NCBI RefSeq assembly: GCF_018614195.1
Contig: NZ_JAGGOT010000055.1
Location: 40,784 to 104,783 of the forward strand
Direction: 5' to 3'
DNA: 64,000 nucleotides
From: Streptomyces sp. ISL-43
GTDB taxonomy: Bacteria > Actinomycetota > Actinomycetes > Streptomycetales > Streptomycetaceae
The notes beneath the pieces were generated by a model, which worked only from the letters and a program-made list of their open reading frames with translations, searched no databases and was not told the origin of the DNA. The translations under genes and the position numbers were made by a program. Below, one piece after another: positions 15,876 through 24,498 of the stretch; position 1 is the first letter of the stretch; every line of letters starts with the position of its first letter.

Positions 15876-17342
15876 GTGGCTGACGAGCTCACCCCGGAGA
15901 CCCCGGAAGAAGAGCAGCCCAAGAAGAAGCACAAGCAGCGCAAGAACGGGCTGTACCCGGGCGTCAGCGAGGAGCTCGCGGAGAGCATGCGCACCGGCTG
16001 GGCCGACACCGAGCTGCACGGACTGGAGCCGATCGCCCAGGCCGCGCACACCGCCGCCCGCCGCTCCGCGCTGTCCGAGCGCTTCCCCGGCGAGCGCCTC
16101 GTCGTCCCCGCCGGCCGGCTGAAGACCCGCTCGAACGACACCGAGTACCCCTTCCGCGCGTCCACCGAGTACGCGTACCTCACCGGCGACCAGACCGAGA
16201 ACGGCGTCCTGGTCCTGGAGCCCGCGGGCGTGAGCGGCCACACCGCCACCGTCTACCTGCTGCCCCGCTCAGACCGCGAGAACGGCGAGTTCTGGCTCTC
16301 CGGCAGTGGCGAGCTGTGGGTCGGCCGCCGCCACTCCCTCACCGAGGCCGAGCAGCTCCTGGGCATCCCCGCCAAGGACGTCCGCAAGCTCTCCGAGGAG
16401 CTGGCCGAGGCCGAGGGTCCGGTCCGCGCCGTCCGCGGCCACGACTCCGTCATCGAGGCCGCCCTGACCGACAAGGTCACCAAGGAGCGCGACGAGGAAC
16501 TGCGCGTCTACCTCTCCGAGGCCCGCGCCGTGAAGGACGCGTTCGAGATCGGCGAGCTGCAGAAGGCCGTCGACTCCACCGTCCGCGGCTTCGAGGACGT
16601 CGTGAAGGTGCTCGACAAGGCCGAGGCCACCTCCGAGCGCTACATCGAGGGCACGTTCTTCCTGCGCGCCCGCGTCGAGGGCAACGACGTCGGCTACGGC
16701 TCCATCTGCGCCGCCGGCCCGCACGCCTGCACCCTGCACTGGGTCCGCAACGACGGCGACGTCCGCTCCGGCGACCTGCTGCTGCTCGACGCCGGCGTGG
16801 AGACGCACTCCCTCTACACCGCCGACGTCACGCGCACGCTGCCGATCAACGGCACGTACACCGACATCCAGCGCAAGATCTACGACGCGGTGTACGCGTC
16901 CCAGGAAGCCGGCATCGCCGCCGTCAAGCCGGGGGCGAAGTTCCGCGACTTCCACGACGCCTCGCAGCACGTGCTCGCCGAGAAGCTCGTCGAGTGGGGC
17001 CTGCTGGAGGGCCCGGTCGAGCGCGTCCTGGAGCTCGGCCTGCAGCGCCGCTGGACCCTGCACGGCACCGGCCACATGCTCGGCATGGACGTCCACGACT
17101 GCGCCGCCGCGCGCACCGAGGCGTACGTGGACGGCACGCTGGAGCCGGGCATGTGCCTGACGGTCGAGCCCGGTCTGTACTTCCAGGCCGACGACCTGAC
17201 CGTGCCCGAGGAGTACCGCGGCATCGGCGTCCGGATCGAGGACGACATCCTCGTCACCGAGGACGGCAACCGGAACATGTCTGCCGGTCTGCCCCGCACC
17301 TCCGACGACGTCGAGGCGTGGATGGCCCGGCTCAAGGGCTGA
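15876..17342 (+). CDS. pepP: Xaa-Pro aminopeptidase (aminopeptidase P, M24B)
   Basis: A cytoplasmic enzyme of 488 residues that removes N-terminal residues before proline. The N-terminal regulatory domain (about 60-230) is followed by the pita-bread catalytic domain. Metal ligands are visible: two Asp in LLDAGVETHSLYTADVTRT (about 304-320), His in GTGHMLGMDVHDC (about 395-402), Glu in TVEPGLYF (about 430) and Glu in IGVRIEDDILVT (about 453). The GTG start has GAGGAG five nt upstream. It ends at a perfect 21-bp bidirectional terminator shared with the convergent HATPase gene. Confidence 0.94.
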   Translation: MADELTPETPEEEQPKKKHKQRKNGLYPGVSEELAESMRTGWADTELHGLEPIAQAAHTAARRSALSERFPGERLVVPAGRLKTRSNDTEYPFRASTEYAYLTGDQTENGVLVLEPAGVSGHTATVYLLPRSDRENGEFWLSGSGELWVGRRHSLTEAEQLLGIPAKDVRKLSEELAEAEGPVRAVRGHDSVIEAALTDKVTKERDEELRVYLSEARAVKDAFEIGELQKAVDSTVRGFEDVVKVLDKAEATSERYIEGTFFLRARVEGNDVGYGSICAAGPHACTLHWVRNDGDVRSGDLLLLDAGVETHSLYTADVTRTLPINGTYTDIQRKIYDAVYASQEAGIAAVKPGAKFRDFHDASQHVLAEKLVEWGLLEGPVERVLELGLQRRWTLHGTGHMLGMDVHDCAAARTEAYVDGTLEPGMCLTVEPGLYFQADDLTVPEEYRGIGVRIEDDILVTEDGNRNMSAGLPRTSDDVEAWMARLKG

Positions 17343-17361
17343 CCCGTCCGCTGATCGCTCA

Positions 17362-17405
17362 CGTGCCGATGGGCGGGACCCGTACGGGTCCCGCCCATCG
17401 GCACG
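17362..17405. terminator. Perfect 21-bp bidirectional terminator
   Basis: Positions 17362-17382 are an exact inverted copy of 17385-17405 (CGTGCCGATGGGC... arm), one of the longest perfect stems in the window. It lies between the stop codons of convergent genes and abuts the stop at 17407. Confidence 0.9.
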
Positions 17406-17406
17406 T

Positions 17407-17865
17407 CTACGACACCTTCAGCAGCGAGTCGTCACGCCACTTCAGCATCTTGTCGAAGCTCACCACGGCTCCCCGGCCCGGCCGGTTGCGGAAGCGGACG
17501 TGGTCGGCGAGTTCCGCGATCAGGTGCATGCCCCGGCCGTGCTCGGCCAGGGAGGGTCTGCGGCGGTCCACCGTCGCGGGCGGGAAACCGGGACCCGAAT
17601 CGCTCACCTCGATGCGGCAGCGGTCCCCGTCCAGATAGGCCGTGACGTGGTACGCCCCGGTCTCGTCCGGGGCGCCCGCACGCGCGGCGGCTTCGCGGCC
17701 ACCGTGCTCCACAGCGTTCGCGCAGGCCTCGCTCAGCGCCACCGACAGGTCGAAGGAGATGTCCGGGTCCACCCCCGCGGTCTCCATCGTCCCCAGGAGC
17801 AGCCGCCTGGCGAAGGGCACACTCGCTGCTTCGCGCCTCAAGTGGAGAGACCACCAGATGCTCAT
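17407..17865 (-). CDS. ATP-binding anti-sigma-like regulatory protein (HATPase_c_2)
   Basis: A single-domain GHKL protein of 152 residues: N-box FDLSVALSEACANAVEHGG, G1 VSDSGPGFPP, G2 LAEHGRGMHLIAELADHV. It belongs to the RsbW-like group abundant in Streptomyces, which sequesters sigma factors or phosphorylates STAS proteins. The opening MSIWWSLHLRREAASVPFARRLL is typical. The ATG at 17865 follows an AGG-rich stretch; an ORF extension to 18015 is Pro-rich and unlikely to be translated. It is monocistronic, convergent with pepP. Partner unknown. Confidence 0.88.
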   Translation of the reverse strand: MSIWWSLHLRREAASVPFARRLLLGTMETAGVDPDISFDLSVALSEACANAVEHGGREAAARAGAPDETGAYHVTAYLDGDRCRIEVSDSGPGFPPATVDRRRPSLAEHGRGMHLIAELADHVRFRNRPGRGAVVSFDKMLKWRDDSLLKVS

Positions 17866-18123
17866 ACCGTTACCTATTGCCACCCTGGGTGCCGAGTAAG
17901 CCCCCGGGGCCCGACAGAGCCCTCGTTCGGCCGATGCGGCGCTCCCGGGCAGCGGTGTATGCGGCGGTATGGGCGACGGTGGGCGGGGCCGTACGGACGC
18001 CGGCGCGACCGACACCCGAGGGGAAGCCGGGGCTCCGGCCGCGGTGTCCGGGCGCGGGAACGCAAACTATCCTGCGCACCTGCCGTATGAGGCGCCTAAG
18101 CCCAGTGCGATGATGACCCGGCC

Positions 18124-18945
18124 ATGACTGCCCCCCACGCGACGCAGGCCGGACCCGGCCTCAGGCTGATCCGGGCCGCGGTGTTCACCGCGGTCTGTGT
18201 CGTGCTGTCCGCGGCCGGGCACGCACTGGCCTCCTGCGCGACGGTCCCCTGGTGGTCGCTCTGCGCGGGCTTCCTCGCCGTCTTCGCGGTCGCGGCCCCG
18301 CTCGCGGGCCGCCGCCGCTCGCTCCCCGGCATCGCCGCCGGGCTGGCGGTCGGACAGCTCACGCTCCACACGGTGTTCGGCCTCGGCCAGCACGGCGCCG
18401 CGGCCCCGGCGGGCGGCGCCGGCACCTCGGACACCTCGCTCGCGGAGCTCGCGGCCCAACTGGTGTGCGGGGGCAACTCCGTGCCCATCGCGCCGGCGGA
18501 AGCCCGCCGGATCCTGGAGAGCGCCGGCCTGGACCCCGCCGCCCTGGCCGCGCAGGCCGAGGCGCAGGGCACCCTCGCGCACGCCCACACGGGCCAGGGC
18601 CTCATCGAACCGGCCACGGGGCTGGTCGGGCTGTTCAGCCCGGCCATGCTGCTCGGCCACCTGCTGGCGGCGCTCGCCGCCGGCTGGCTGCTCGGGCGCG
18701 GCGACGCCGCGCTGTTCCGCCTCCTCGAACTGTCCAGGCTCTCCGCCGAAGCCGGCCCGGTGCGCCCGCTGCGTGCCGCGCTGGCCTACGTACGGGCCCT
18801 CGGCGCCGGGCTCCCGGGCACGCCGGCCCGTACCCGCCGGACGGCGCGGGCCGCCGCCGGACCGGCCGCCTCCACCGGCCGGGACTCGCTCCAGCACACG
18901 GTGATCAGGCGCGGGCCGCCCTCGGCGCTCGCCCTCGCAGCCTGA
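18124..18945 (+). CDS. Integral membrane protein heading the copper gene cluster
   Basis: The protein has 273 residues. Hydrophobic segments lie at about 15-37, 42-60, 66-85 and 175-200, with a non-hydrophobic part between segments three and four, probably outside the membrane, and a basic C-terminal tail. No family is recognised with certainty. It lies 109 bp upstream of the YcnI-like gene on the same strand, and this placement beside copper trafficking genes is the only functional clue. A cysteine (LVCGGN) and histidines in the exposed part (HAHTGQG) could contact metal, but this is speculation. The start chosen is the ATG at 18124. Confidence 0.75.
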   Translation: MTAPHATQAGPGLRLIRAAVFTAVCVVLSAAGHALASCATVPWWSLCAGFLAVFAVAAPLAGRRRSLPGIAAGLAVGQLTLHTVFGLGQHGAAAPAGGAGTSDTSLAELAAQLVCGGNSVPIAPAEARRILESAGLDPAALAAQAEAQGTLAHAHTGQGLIEPATGLVGLFSPAMLLGHLLAALAAGWLLGRGDAALFRLLELSRLSAEAGPVRPLRAALAYVRALGAGLPGTPARTRRTARAAAGPAASTGRDSLQHTVIRRGPPSALALAA

Positions 18946-19054
18946 CGCGGCACCTCCTCCCCGGGACACACGACGGGAACACCGGTGCCGCGGAACTCCG
19001 CGCGCGCCGCACGCGGGGCCACCGTCACCACAGCTTCCGTGGAGTGTTTCCGCC

Positions 19055-19783
19055 ATGATCGCCATGAAGACCTCTCGCGTCTCCTTCGCCGCCGCCCTCG
19101 CCGCCGGTTCCGTCCTCGTCCTCTCCGGCACCGCCTTCGCCCACGTCGGCGTACAGCCCGGCGAGGCCACCAAGGGCGGCTACGCGACGATCAACTTCAA
19201 GGTCCCCAACGAGCGCGACGCGGCCTCGACCACTCAGCTCGAGGTCAACTTCCCCGTCGACCAGCCGCTGTCCTCGGTCATGCCGCAGGACGTTCCCGGC
19301 TGGACCGTGAACGTGGAGAAGAGCAAGCTCGACAAGCCGCTCACCGTGCACGGCAAGCAGATCAACGAGGCCGTCACCAAGGTGACCTGGTCGGGCGGCA
19401 AGATCGAGCCCGGCAAGTTCCAGCAGTTCCCGCTGTCCGTCGGCAAGCTGCCCGACAGCGTCGACAAGATGGTCTTCAAGGCGATCCAGACGTACGACAA
19501 CGGCGAGGTCGTCCGCTGGATCGAAGAGGCCAAGGACGGCGCCGCGGAACCGCAGAACCCCGCGCCCGTCCTGAAGCTGGTCGCCGCCCCCGCGGCGGGC
19601 GACCACCACGACGACGCCAAGGCGGACGGCGCGAAGACCGCCGGCGCCGGCCACGAGGACAGCCACTCCGAGGCCGCCAAGAGCAGCTCCGACACGACCG
19701 CGCGGGCCCTCGGCGTCGCCGGCATCGTCGTCGGCCTCGGTGGCGTGGCCTTCGGCGTCGCCTCGCGCCGCCGCACCTCCTGA
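19055..19783 (+). CDS. ycnI: YcnI-family copper-binding protein (DUF1775)
   Basis: The protein has 242 residues. A signal peptide ends at about Ala29 (GTAFA), so the mature protein begins with His30 (HVGVQPGEA). In YcnI proteins this N-terminal histidine forms a mono-histidine brace for Cu(II). A beta-sandwich domain (to about 175) with a conserved Trp-rich part (VPGWTV) follows, then a His/Asp-rich linker (GDHHDDAK) and a C-terminal membrane anchor (about 213-235) with a basic stop. It is therefore a surface-tethered copper chaperone. The ATG at 19055 has GGAG ten nt upstream. Next genes are Sco and PCu(A)C, both extracytoplasmic copper carriers. Confidence 0.92.
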   Translation: MIAMKTSRVSFAAALAAGSVLVLSGTAFAHVGVQPGEATKGGYATINFKVPNERDAASTTQLEVNFPVDQPLSSVMPQDVPGWTVNVEKSKLDKPLTVHGKQINEAVTKVTWSGGKIEPGKFQQFPLSVGKLPDSVDKMVFKAIQTYDNGEVVRWIEEAKDGAAEPQNPAPVLKLVAAPAAGDHHDDAKADGAKTAGAGHEDSHSEAAKSSSDTTARALGVAGIVVGLGGVAFGVASRRRTS

Positions 19784-19870
19784 TCCGCCGGTCCCGCGCT
19801 TCCGGCCGGCCGTAGCGGCCGCCCGGCCCGCGGATCCACCCGTACCAACCCCGATCCCAGGGACATTCCC

Positions 19871-20524
19871 ATGCGCACCACACGTGTGACGGTCGCCGCC
19901 TTCGTGGCGGCGGCCGCCCTCACCCTCACCGCCTGCGGTGACCAGCCTGCCAAGTCCGGCCAGGTCACCCAGATCAGCGGAGGCCAGGCGAAGGACGGCT
20001 CCGCGACCGTGCTCGAGCGGCCCTTCGACAAGCCGGACCTCGTCCTCACGGACACCACCGGCAAGCCGTGGAACCTGCGCGAGCAGACCAAGGGCAAGCC
20101 GACGCTCATCTACTTCGGCTACACGAAATGCCCCGACGTGTGCCCCCTGACGATGAGCAACATCGCCGTCGCCAAGAAGGCACTTCCCAAGGCCGACCAG
20201 GACAAGCTCCAGGTCGTCTTCGTCACCACCGACCCCGAACGGGACACTCCCGAATCCCTCGGCGCGTGGCTCAAGGCCCAGGACCCGGCATTCACCGGGC
20301 TGACCGGGGACTTCGCCACCATCCAGGCCGCCGCGCGCACCCTCGGCATCGGTATCGAGGCCGCCAAGAAGGAGGCCGACGGCGGCGTCGTCTCCATGCA
20401 CGGCGCGCAGGTCATCGCGTTCTCGCCCAAGACGGACGAGGGGTACCTCCTCTACGGGGAGAGCGCCACCGTCGATGACTACACCAAGGACCTGCCGAAG
20501 ATCGTCAAGGGAGAGAACCCGTGA
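19871..20524 (+). CDS. sco: Sco/SenC-family copper metallochaperone lipoprotein
   Basis: The protein has 217 residues. A signal peptide with lipobox LTAC puts a lipidated Cys at about 23, so it is anchored to the outer face of the membrane. The thioredoxin-fold Sco domain has the CxxxC copper site in TKCPDVCPLTM and a distal His in VSMHGAQ. Sco delivers copper to the CuA site of cytochrome c oxidase and, in S. lividans, to extracellular copper enzymes (established from that literature). The stop overlaps the next gene's GTG (GTGA), so the two are co-translated. Separate from the cytochrome bd operon at 53-59 kb, which needs no copper. Confidence 0.94.
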   Translation: MRTTRVTVAAFVAAAALTLTACGDQPAKSGQVTQISGGQAKDGSATVLERPFDKPDLVLTDTTGKPWNLREQTKGKPTLIYFGYTKCPDVCPLTMSNIAVAKKALPKADQDKLQVVFVTTDPERDTPESLGAWLKAQDPAFTGLTGDFATIQAAARTLGIGIEAAKKEADGGVVSMHGAQVIAFSPKTDEGYLLYGESATVDDYTKDLPKIVKGENP

Positions 20525-21039
20525 ACGCCCGCACCACCCGCACCCTCGCCGCCGCCCTCTCCCTGACGGCCGCGCTCGCCATATCCGGCTGCTCCTCGGA
20601 CGGCAAGGACTCCCCGACGGGGGCCGGTTCCGGTTCCGGCGACAAGCCGAAGCTGTCCGTCAGCGGCGGATACATGCCCGAGCCCGTCAACGAGGAGATG
20701 GCCGGCGCGTTCATGGTCATCAAGAACGACTCCAAGACGGCCGACAGGCTGACCGCGGTCACGAGCACGCTCTCCGACGATCTGCAGATCCACGAGACCA
20801 AGAATCAGAAGATGCAGCAGGTGCAGTCCATGGACGTGCCCGCGAACGGTGAGCTCAAGCTCGAACGCGGCGGCAACCACGTCATGTTCATGGGTCTCAA
20901 GAACACCCCCAAGGTCGGCGACAAGGTCACCGTCGAGCTGCGCTTCGAGAAGTCCGACCCGGTCAAGGTCGAGCTGGACGTCAAGGAGCGGACGTACAAG
21001 GCACGGACTTCGACACCCACCGATGGCACCGACCACTGA
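20521..21039 (+). CDS. PCu(A)C-type extracytoplasmic copper chaperone lipoprotein
   Basis: The protein has 172 residues. A signal peptide with lipobox AISGC is followed by a Gly/Ser linker and a cupredoxin-like PCu(A)C domain. Cu(I) ligands appear in the expected order: His in IHETKNQKM, Met in VQSM, then His and Met in GGNHVMFMGL (H-M-x-M type). It passes Cu(I) to Sco; the pair corresponds to Sco/ECuC of S. lividans. The GTG start overlaps the Sco stop by 4 bp, indicating fixed stoichiometry. It is followed 22 bp later by the CopC/CopD gene. Confidence 0.92.
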   Translation: MNARTTRTLAAALSLTAALAISGCSSDGKDSPTGAGSGSGDKPKLSVSGGYMPEPVNEEMAGAFMVIKNDSKTADRLTAVTSTLSDDLQIHETKNQKMQQVQSMDVPANGELKLERGGNHVMFMGLKNTPKVGDKVTVELRFEKSDPVKVELDVKERTYKARTSTPTDGTDH

Positions 21040-21061
21040 CGGACCGAGGGACTGACACGCC

Positions 21062-23140
21062 ATGACGGCCACCACCCCGACCCCATCCACGGCCCGCGTG
21101 CGTGCCACGGCACTCCTGCCGCGGCTCACGCTGGTCCTCGCAGCCCTGCTGGCAGTCTTCTTCACCGCGGCCACCCCGGCCTCGGCGCACGCCGCACTCA
21201 CCGCGAGCGACCCCAAGGACGGGGCGGTGGTCGCCACGGCGCCCGCCCAGGTCACCCTCTCGTTCTCGGAGGGGGTCGCCATGAACGGCGACTCCATCCG
21301 CGTGCTGGACCCGCAGGGCAGGCGCGTCGACACCGGTGAACTGCGCGACCTCTGCAGCGGGAACACCATCCGCTACGGCACCGCCCTGCGCCCGGGCCAG
21401 CCGGACGGCACCTACACGGTCGCCTGGCAGGCCATATCCGCCGACAGCCACCCGATCGCCGGCGCCTTCACCTTCTCCATCGGAGCCCCCTCCACGACCT
21501 CCGTCTCGCTGCCCTCGCGGGCCGCGGGCGACGGTCCCGTCGCCATCGCCTACGGAGTCGCGCGCTACGCCGCCTACGCCGGGTTCGCCGTGCTCGTCGG
21601 CGCGGCCGCCTTCATCCTCCTGTGCTGGCGCCGGGGCGCCGCCGAGCGGCCGATGCAGAAGCTGGTCGTACGGGCCTGGGTCACGCTCACCGTGGCCACC
21701 CTCGCGATGCTGATGCTCCGCAACCCGTACACCGGGTCCGGGAACTTCGCCGACGCCTTCGACCTCGCCGGGCTGAAGGCCGTACTGGAGACCAAGTCCG
21801 GCGCCTCGCTCGTCTCGCGGCTGCTCCTACTGGGCGCCGCCGCGCTCTTCATCACCGTCCTCTTCGGCGCCTACGCGCGGCGCCACCAGAGGGGCGGGGC
21901 CGCCGAGGCCGGCGGGGAATCCGCCGACTCCACGGGCCGGAGCAGCGAGGGCGAGGACGCCAAGGCCGAGAGCGACCTCGTCTTCGGCCTGGGTATCGGC
22001 GGGACCGTCGTCGCCGCCGGCATCGCCGCCACATGGGCGCTGTCCGAGCACGCCTCCACCGGCATCCAGCCCGCCCTCGCCATGCCCGTCGACATCCTGC
22101 ACCTGCTGGCCGTCGCCACCTGGCTCGGCGGACTCACCGCCCTGCTCGTGGCCCTCCACAAGGTCCCCGGGATCGAGCGCGAGGCCGTCCGGCGGTTCTC
22201 CGCCGTCGCCTTCACCAGCGTTCTCGTACTGACCGCCACCGGCGCCTACCAGTCCTGGCGCCAGGTCGGCAGCTGGTCGGCCCTCACGGGGACCGACTAC
22301 GGCCGGCTGCTGCTCGCGAAGATCGGCCTCGTCCTCGTCCTGGTCGCCGTCGCCTACGTCTCCCGGAAGTGGACCTCGCGGCTCGTCGCAACGGCCCGGG
22401 CCGGCAAGGCAGCCGACGAGGCGGCCGGGAACGGGGACACGAAGGACGAGGAAGCGCGGGACGAGGAAACCGGGGACGAGGAAGCGAAGGCCGTGGCCGT
22501 GAAGGCCGTGGCCGCCGAGCCGAGCGATGTTTCACGTGAAACATCGGCCGGGGCGGCCCCCGCGGACCCCCGGCGCGCCGCCCAGCTCGCCCGCCAGAGC
22601 GCCGCCCGGCGCGGCGCGCGGGAGAAGCGGGCGCGCGACGCCGACCCGGACCGCGCGGGCCTGCGCCGGTCCGTGCTCGCCGAAGCGGGTGTCGCCGTGG
22701 TCCTGCTGGCCGTCACCACGATCCTCACCAGTACGGAGCCCGGCCGCGCGGCGGAGCTGGAAACCAGCCGCGGAACCGACGCCGGCGCCGTTCCCGACCG
22801 CGCGGTCAAGATCACGCTGCCCTTCGACACCGGCGGCCAGAACGGCAAGGGCTCCGTCCGGCTCCAGCTGGACCCGGGCCGCGTCGGCGCGAACACCCTC
22901 CACGTATGGGCCGAGAGCCCCGACGGCAAGCCGCTCGACCTCCCCGAGGTCAAGGTGTCCTTCACCCTCCCGGCCAAGGACATCGGCCCGCTGCCGGTCG
23001 CGCCCGAGCGCGCCGCTCCCGGGCACTGGAGCGCTTCGGGCGTCCAGCTGCCGCTGCCCGGCGACTGGCAGATCGACGTGACCGTCCGCACCTCCGACAT
23101 CGACCAGACGACCGTCCAGAAGAACGTCAAGATCGGCTGA
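21062..23140 (+). CDS. CopC-CopD fusion copper resistance/transport protein
   Basis: The protein has 692 residues. After a signal peptide ending at about Ala42, the mature protein starts with His43 (HAALTASDP), the CopC Cu(II) ligand; a second ligand set lies in DSHPIAGAF. A CopD-like membrane domain of about eight segments (170-450) follows, then a cytoplasmic charged Glu/Lys-rich stretch, another membrane segment (about 545-560) and an extracellular beta-domain (YtkA-like; RVGANTLHVWAESPDGKPLDLPEV). It likely takes up copper across the membrane for the cluster's enzymes. The parS site at 22529-22542 encodes VSRE of DVSRETS in the charged loop, where insertion is tolerable. Confidence 0.9.
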   Translation: MTATTPTPSTARVRATALLPRLTLVLAALLAVFFTAATPASAHAALTASDPKDGAVVATAPAQVTLSFSEGVAMNGDSIRVLDPQGRRVDTGELRDLCSGNTIRYGTALRPGQPDGTYTVAWQAISADSHPIAGAFTFSIGAPSTTSVSLPSRAAGDGPVAIAYGVARYAAYAGFAVLVGAAAFILLCWRRGAAERPMQKLVVRAWVTLTVATLAMLMLRNPYTGSGNFADAFDLAGLKAVLETKSGASLVSRLLLLGAAALFITVLFGAYARRHQRGGAAEAGGESADSTGRSSEGEDAKAESDLVFGLGIGGTVVAAGIAATWALSEHASTGIQPALAMPVDILHLLAVATWLGGLTALLVALHKVPGIEREAVRRFSAVAFTSVLVLTATGAYQSWRQVGSWSALTGTDYGRLLLAKIGLVLVLVAVAYVSRKWTSRLVATARAGKAADEAAGNGDTKDEEARDEETGDEEAKAVAVKAVAAEPSDVSRETSAGAAPADPRRAAQLARQSAARRGAREKRARDADPDRAGLRRSVLAEAGVAVVLLAVTTILTSTEPGRAAELETSRGTDAGAVPDRAVKITLPFDTGGQNGKGSVRLQLDPGRVGANTLHVWAESPDGKPLDLPEVKVSFTLPAKDIGPLPVAPERAAPGHWSASGVQLPLPGDWQIDVTVRTSDIDQTTVQKNVKIG
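22529..22542. other. parS: parS site 2, inside the copCD gene
   Basis: Exact GTTTCACGTGAAAC with ATC/GAT flanks extending the symmetry. In frame it encodes DVSRET near residue 490, in the hydrophilic loop of the CopCD protein. Confidence 0.93.
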
Positions 23141-23145
23141 CAAGC

Positions 23146-24456
23146 GTGACCCAGAACAGCAGCGAGACCACCGAGAGCACCCAGGGCACTCAGGGCACCC
23201 CCGACGTCGAGATCTCCCGGCGCCGTCTGCTGGGCACCGTCGGCGCGGCGGGCGCCGTCGGGCTCGCCCTCGGCGCAACGGGCGGGGCCCTCGTGCACTC
23301 CGCGGTGTCCGGCTCCCAGACGGCGGGTTCCGGCGGCGCCCCGGGCACCCTGGCGTCCATCGGCTCCACGCGGGTCGCCTTCGAGGGGGAGCACCAGGCC
23401 GGTATCACCACGCCCCTCCAGGCCAAGGGCCATGTCCTCGCCTTCGACCTGGCACCCGGTGCCGGCCGGACCGAGGCCGCCGCCCTGATGCGCCGCTGGT
23501 CCGACACCGCCCGGCGGCTGTCGGCGGGCGAGAGCGCGCCGACCGCCGACAGCGGGATCGCCCTCGACTCCGGCCCCTCCTCGCTCACCGTCACCTTCGG
23601 CTTCGGACATTCCTTCTTCGAGCGCACGGGCCTGACGGCCCGCCGTCCCGCCGCCCTCGACCCCCTGCCGGACTTCTCCTCCGACCGGCTCGACGCCCAG
23701 CGCAGCAACGGCGACCTGTGGGTCCAGATCGGCGCCGACGACGCGCTGGTCGCCTTCCACGCGCTGCGCGCCCTGCAGCAGGACGCCGGACAGGCGGCCC
23801 GCCTCCGCTGGCAGATGAACGGCTTCAACCGGTCTCCCGGCGCCACCGCGACGCCCATGACCGCCCGCAACCTCATGGGCCAGGTCGACGGCACCAACAA
23901 CCCGAAGCCCTCCGAGGCCGACTTCGACAAGCGGATCTTCGTGCAGGGCACCGGGCCGGCCGAGCACGCCTGGATGGCCGGGGGCTCGTACGCGGTCGTA
24001 CGCCGCATCCGCATGCTCCTCGACTCCTGGGACCAGCGGTCGCTCGCCCAGCAGGAACAGGTCATCGGCCGTACGAAGGCCACCGGCGCCCCGCTGACCG
24101 GCGGCGGCGAGACCACCGCCATGGACCTCACCAAGATCGGCGCCGACGGCAAGGCGGTCATCCCCGCCAACGCCCACGCCCGGATCTCCGCGCCCGCCCA
24201 GAACGGCGGTGCGGCCATGCTCCGGCGTCCCTTCTCCTTCCACGACGGGATCGCCCCCGACGGGACCCCCGACGCGGGGCTGCTCTTCATCTGCTGGCAG
24301 GCCGATCCGGCGCGCGGCTTCGTCCCCGTCCAGCGCAAGCTCGACCGCGGCGACGCGCTGTCGGAGTTCATCCGGCACGAGTCCAGCGGCCTGTACGCGG
24401 TGCCCCCCGGCGCACGCGCCGGGGAGTACGTGGGGCAGCGGCTGCTCGAGGGATGA
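23146..24456 (+). CDS. dtpA: Dye-decolourising heme peroxidase, Tat-exported (DtpA-like)
   Basis: The protein has 436 residues. A twin-arginine signal (SRRRLLGTVGAAGAVGLALG, about residues 24-43) sends the folded heme enzyme out. DyP marks are the GxxDG motif GQVDGTNN (catalytic Asp), proximal His in NAHARISAPAQNGG, and distal Arg in SYAVVRRIRML. In S. lividans the DyP encoded beside sco/ecuC (DtpA) supports copper-dependent maturation of the extracellular oxidase GlxA during development; that role is transferred here by context. The GTG start lies 5 bp after the copCD stop, so it is the last gene of the copper operon. Confidence 0.92.
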   Translation: MTQNSSETTESTQGTQGTPDVEISRRRLLGTVGAAGAVGLALGATGGALVHSAVSGSQTAGSGGAPGTLASIGSTRVAFEGEHQAGITTPLQAKGHVLAFDLAPGAGRTEAAALMRRWSDTARRLSAGESAPTADSGIALDSGPSSLTVTFGFGHSFFERTGLTARRPAALDPLPDFSSDRLDAQRSNGDLWVQIGADDALVAFHALRALQQDAGQAARLRWQMNGFNRSPGATATPMTARNLMGQVDGTNNPKPSEADFDKRIFVQGTGPAEHAWMAGGSYAVVRRIRMLLDSWDQRSLAQQEQVIGRTKATGAPLTGGGETTAMDLTKIGADGKAVIPANAHARISAPAQNGGAAMLRRPFSFHDGIAPDGTPDAGLLFICWQADPARGFVPVQRKLDRGDALSEFIRHESSGLYAVPPGARAGEYVGQRLLEG

Positions 24457-24486
24457 ACAGCTCAGGTGACGTCCGGGCCCCGGCAT

Positions 24487-24492
24487 TAGGCT
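24487..24492 (+). promoter_or_regulatory. -10 box TAGGCT for leaderless pheA mRNA
   Basis: TAGGCT ends 6 nt before the ATG at 24499, leaving no room for a ribosome binding site; transcription would start at or next to the start codon. Confidence 0.5.
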
Positions 24493-24498
24493 GATCGC

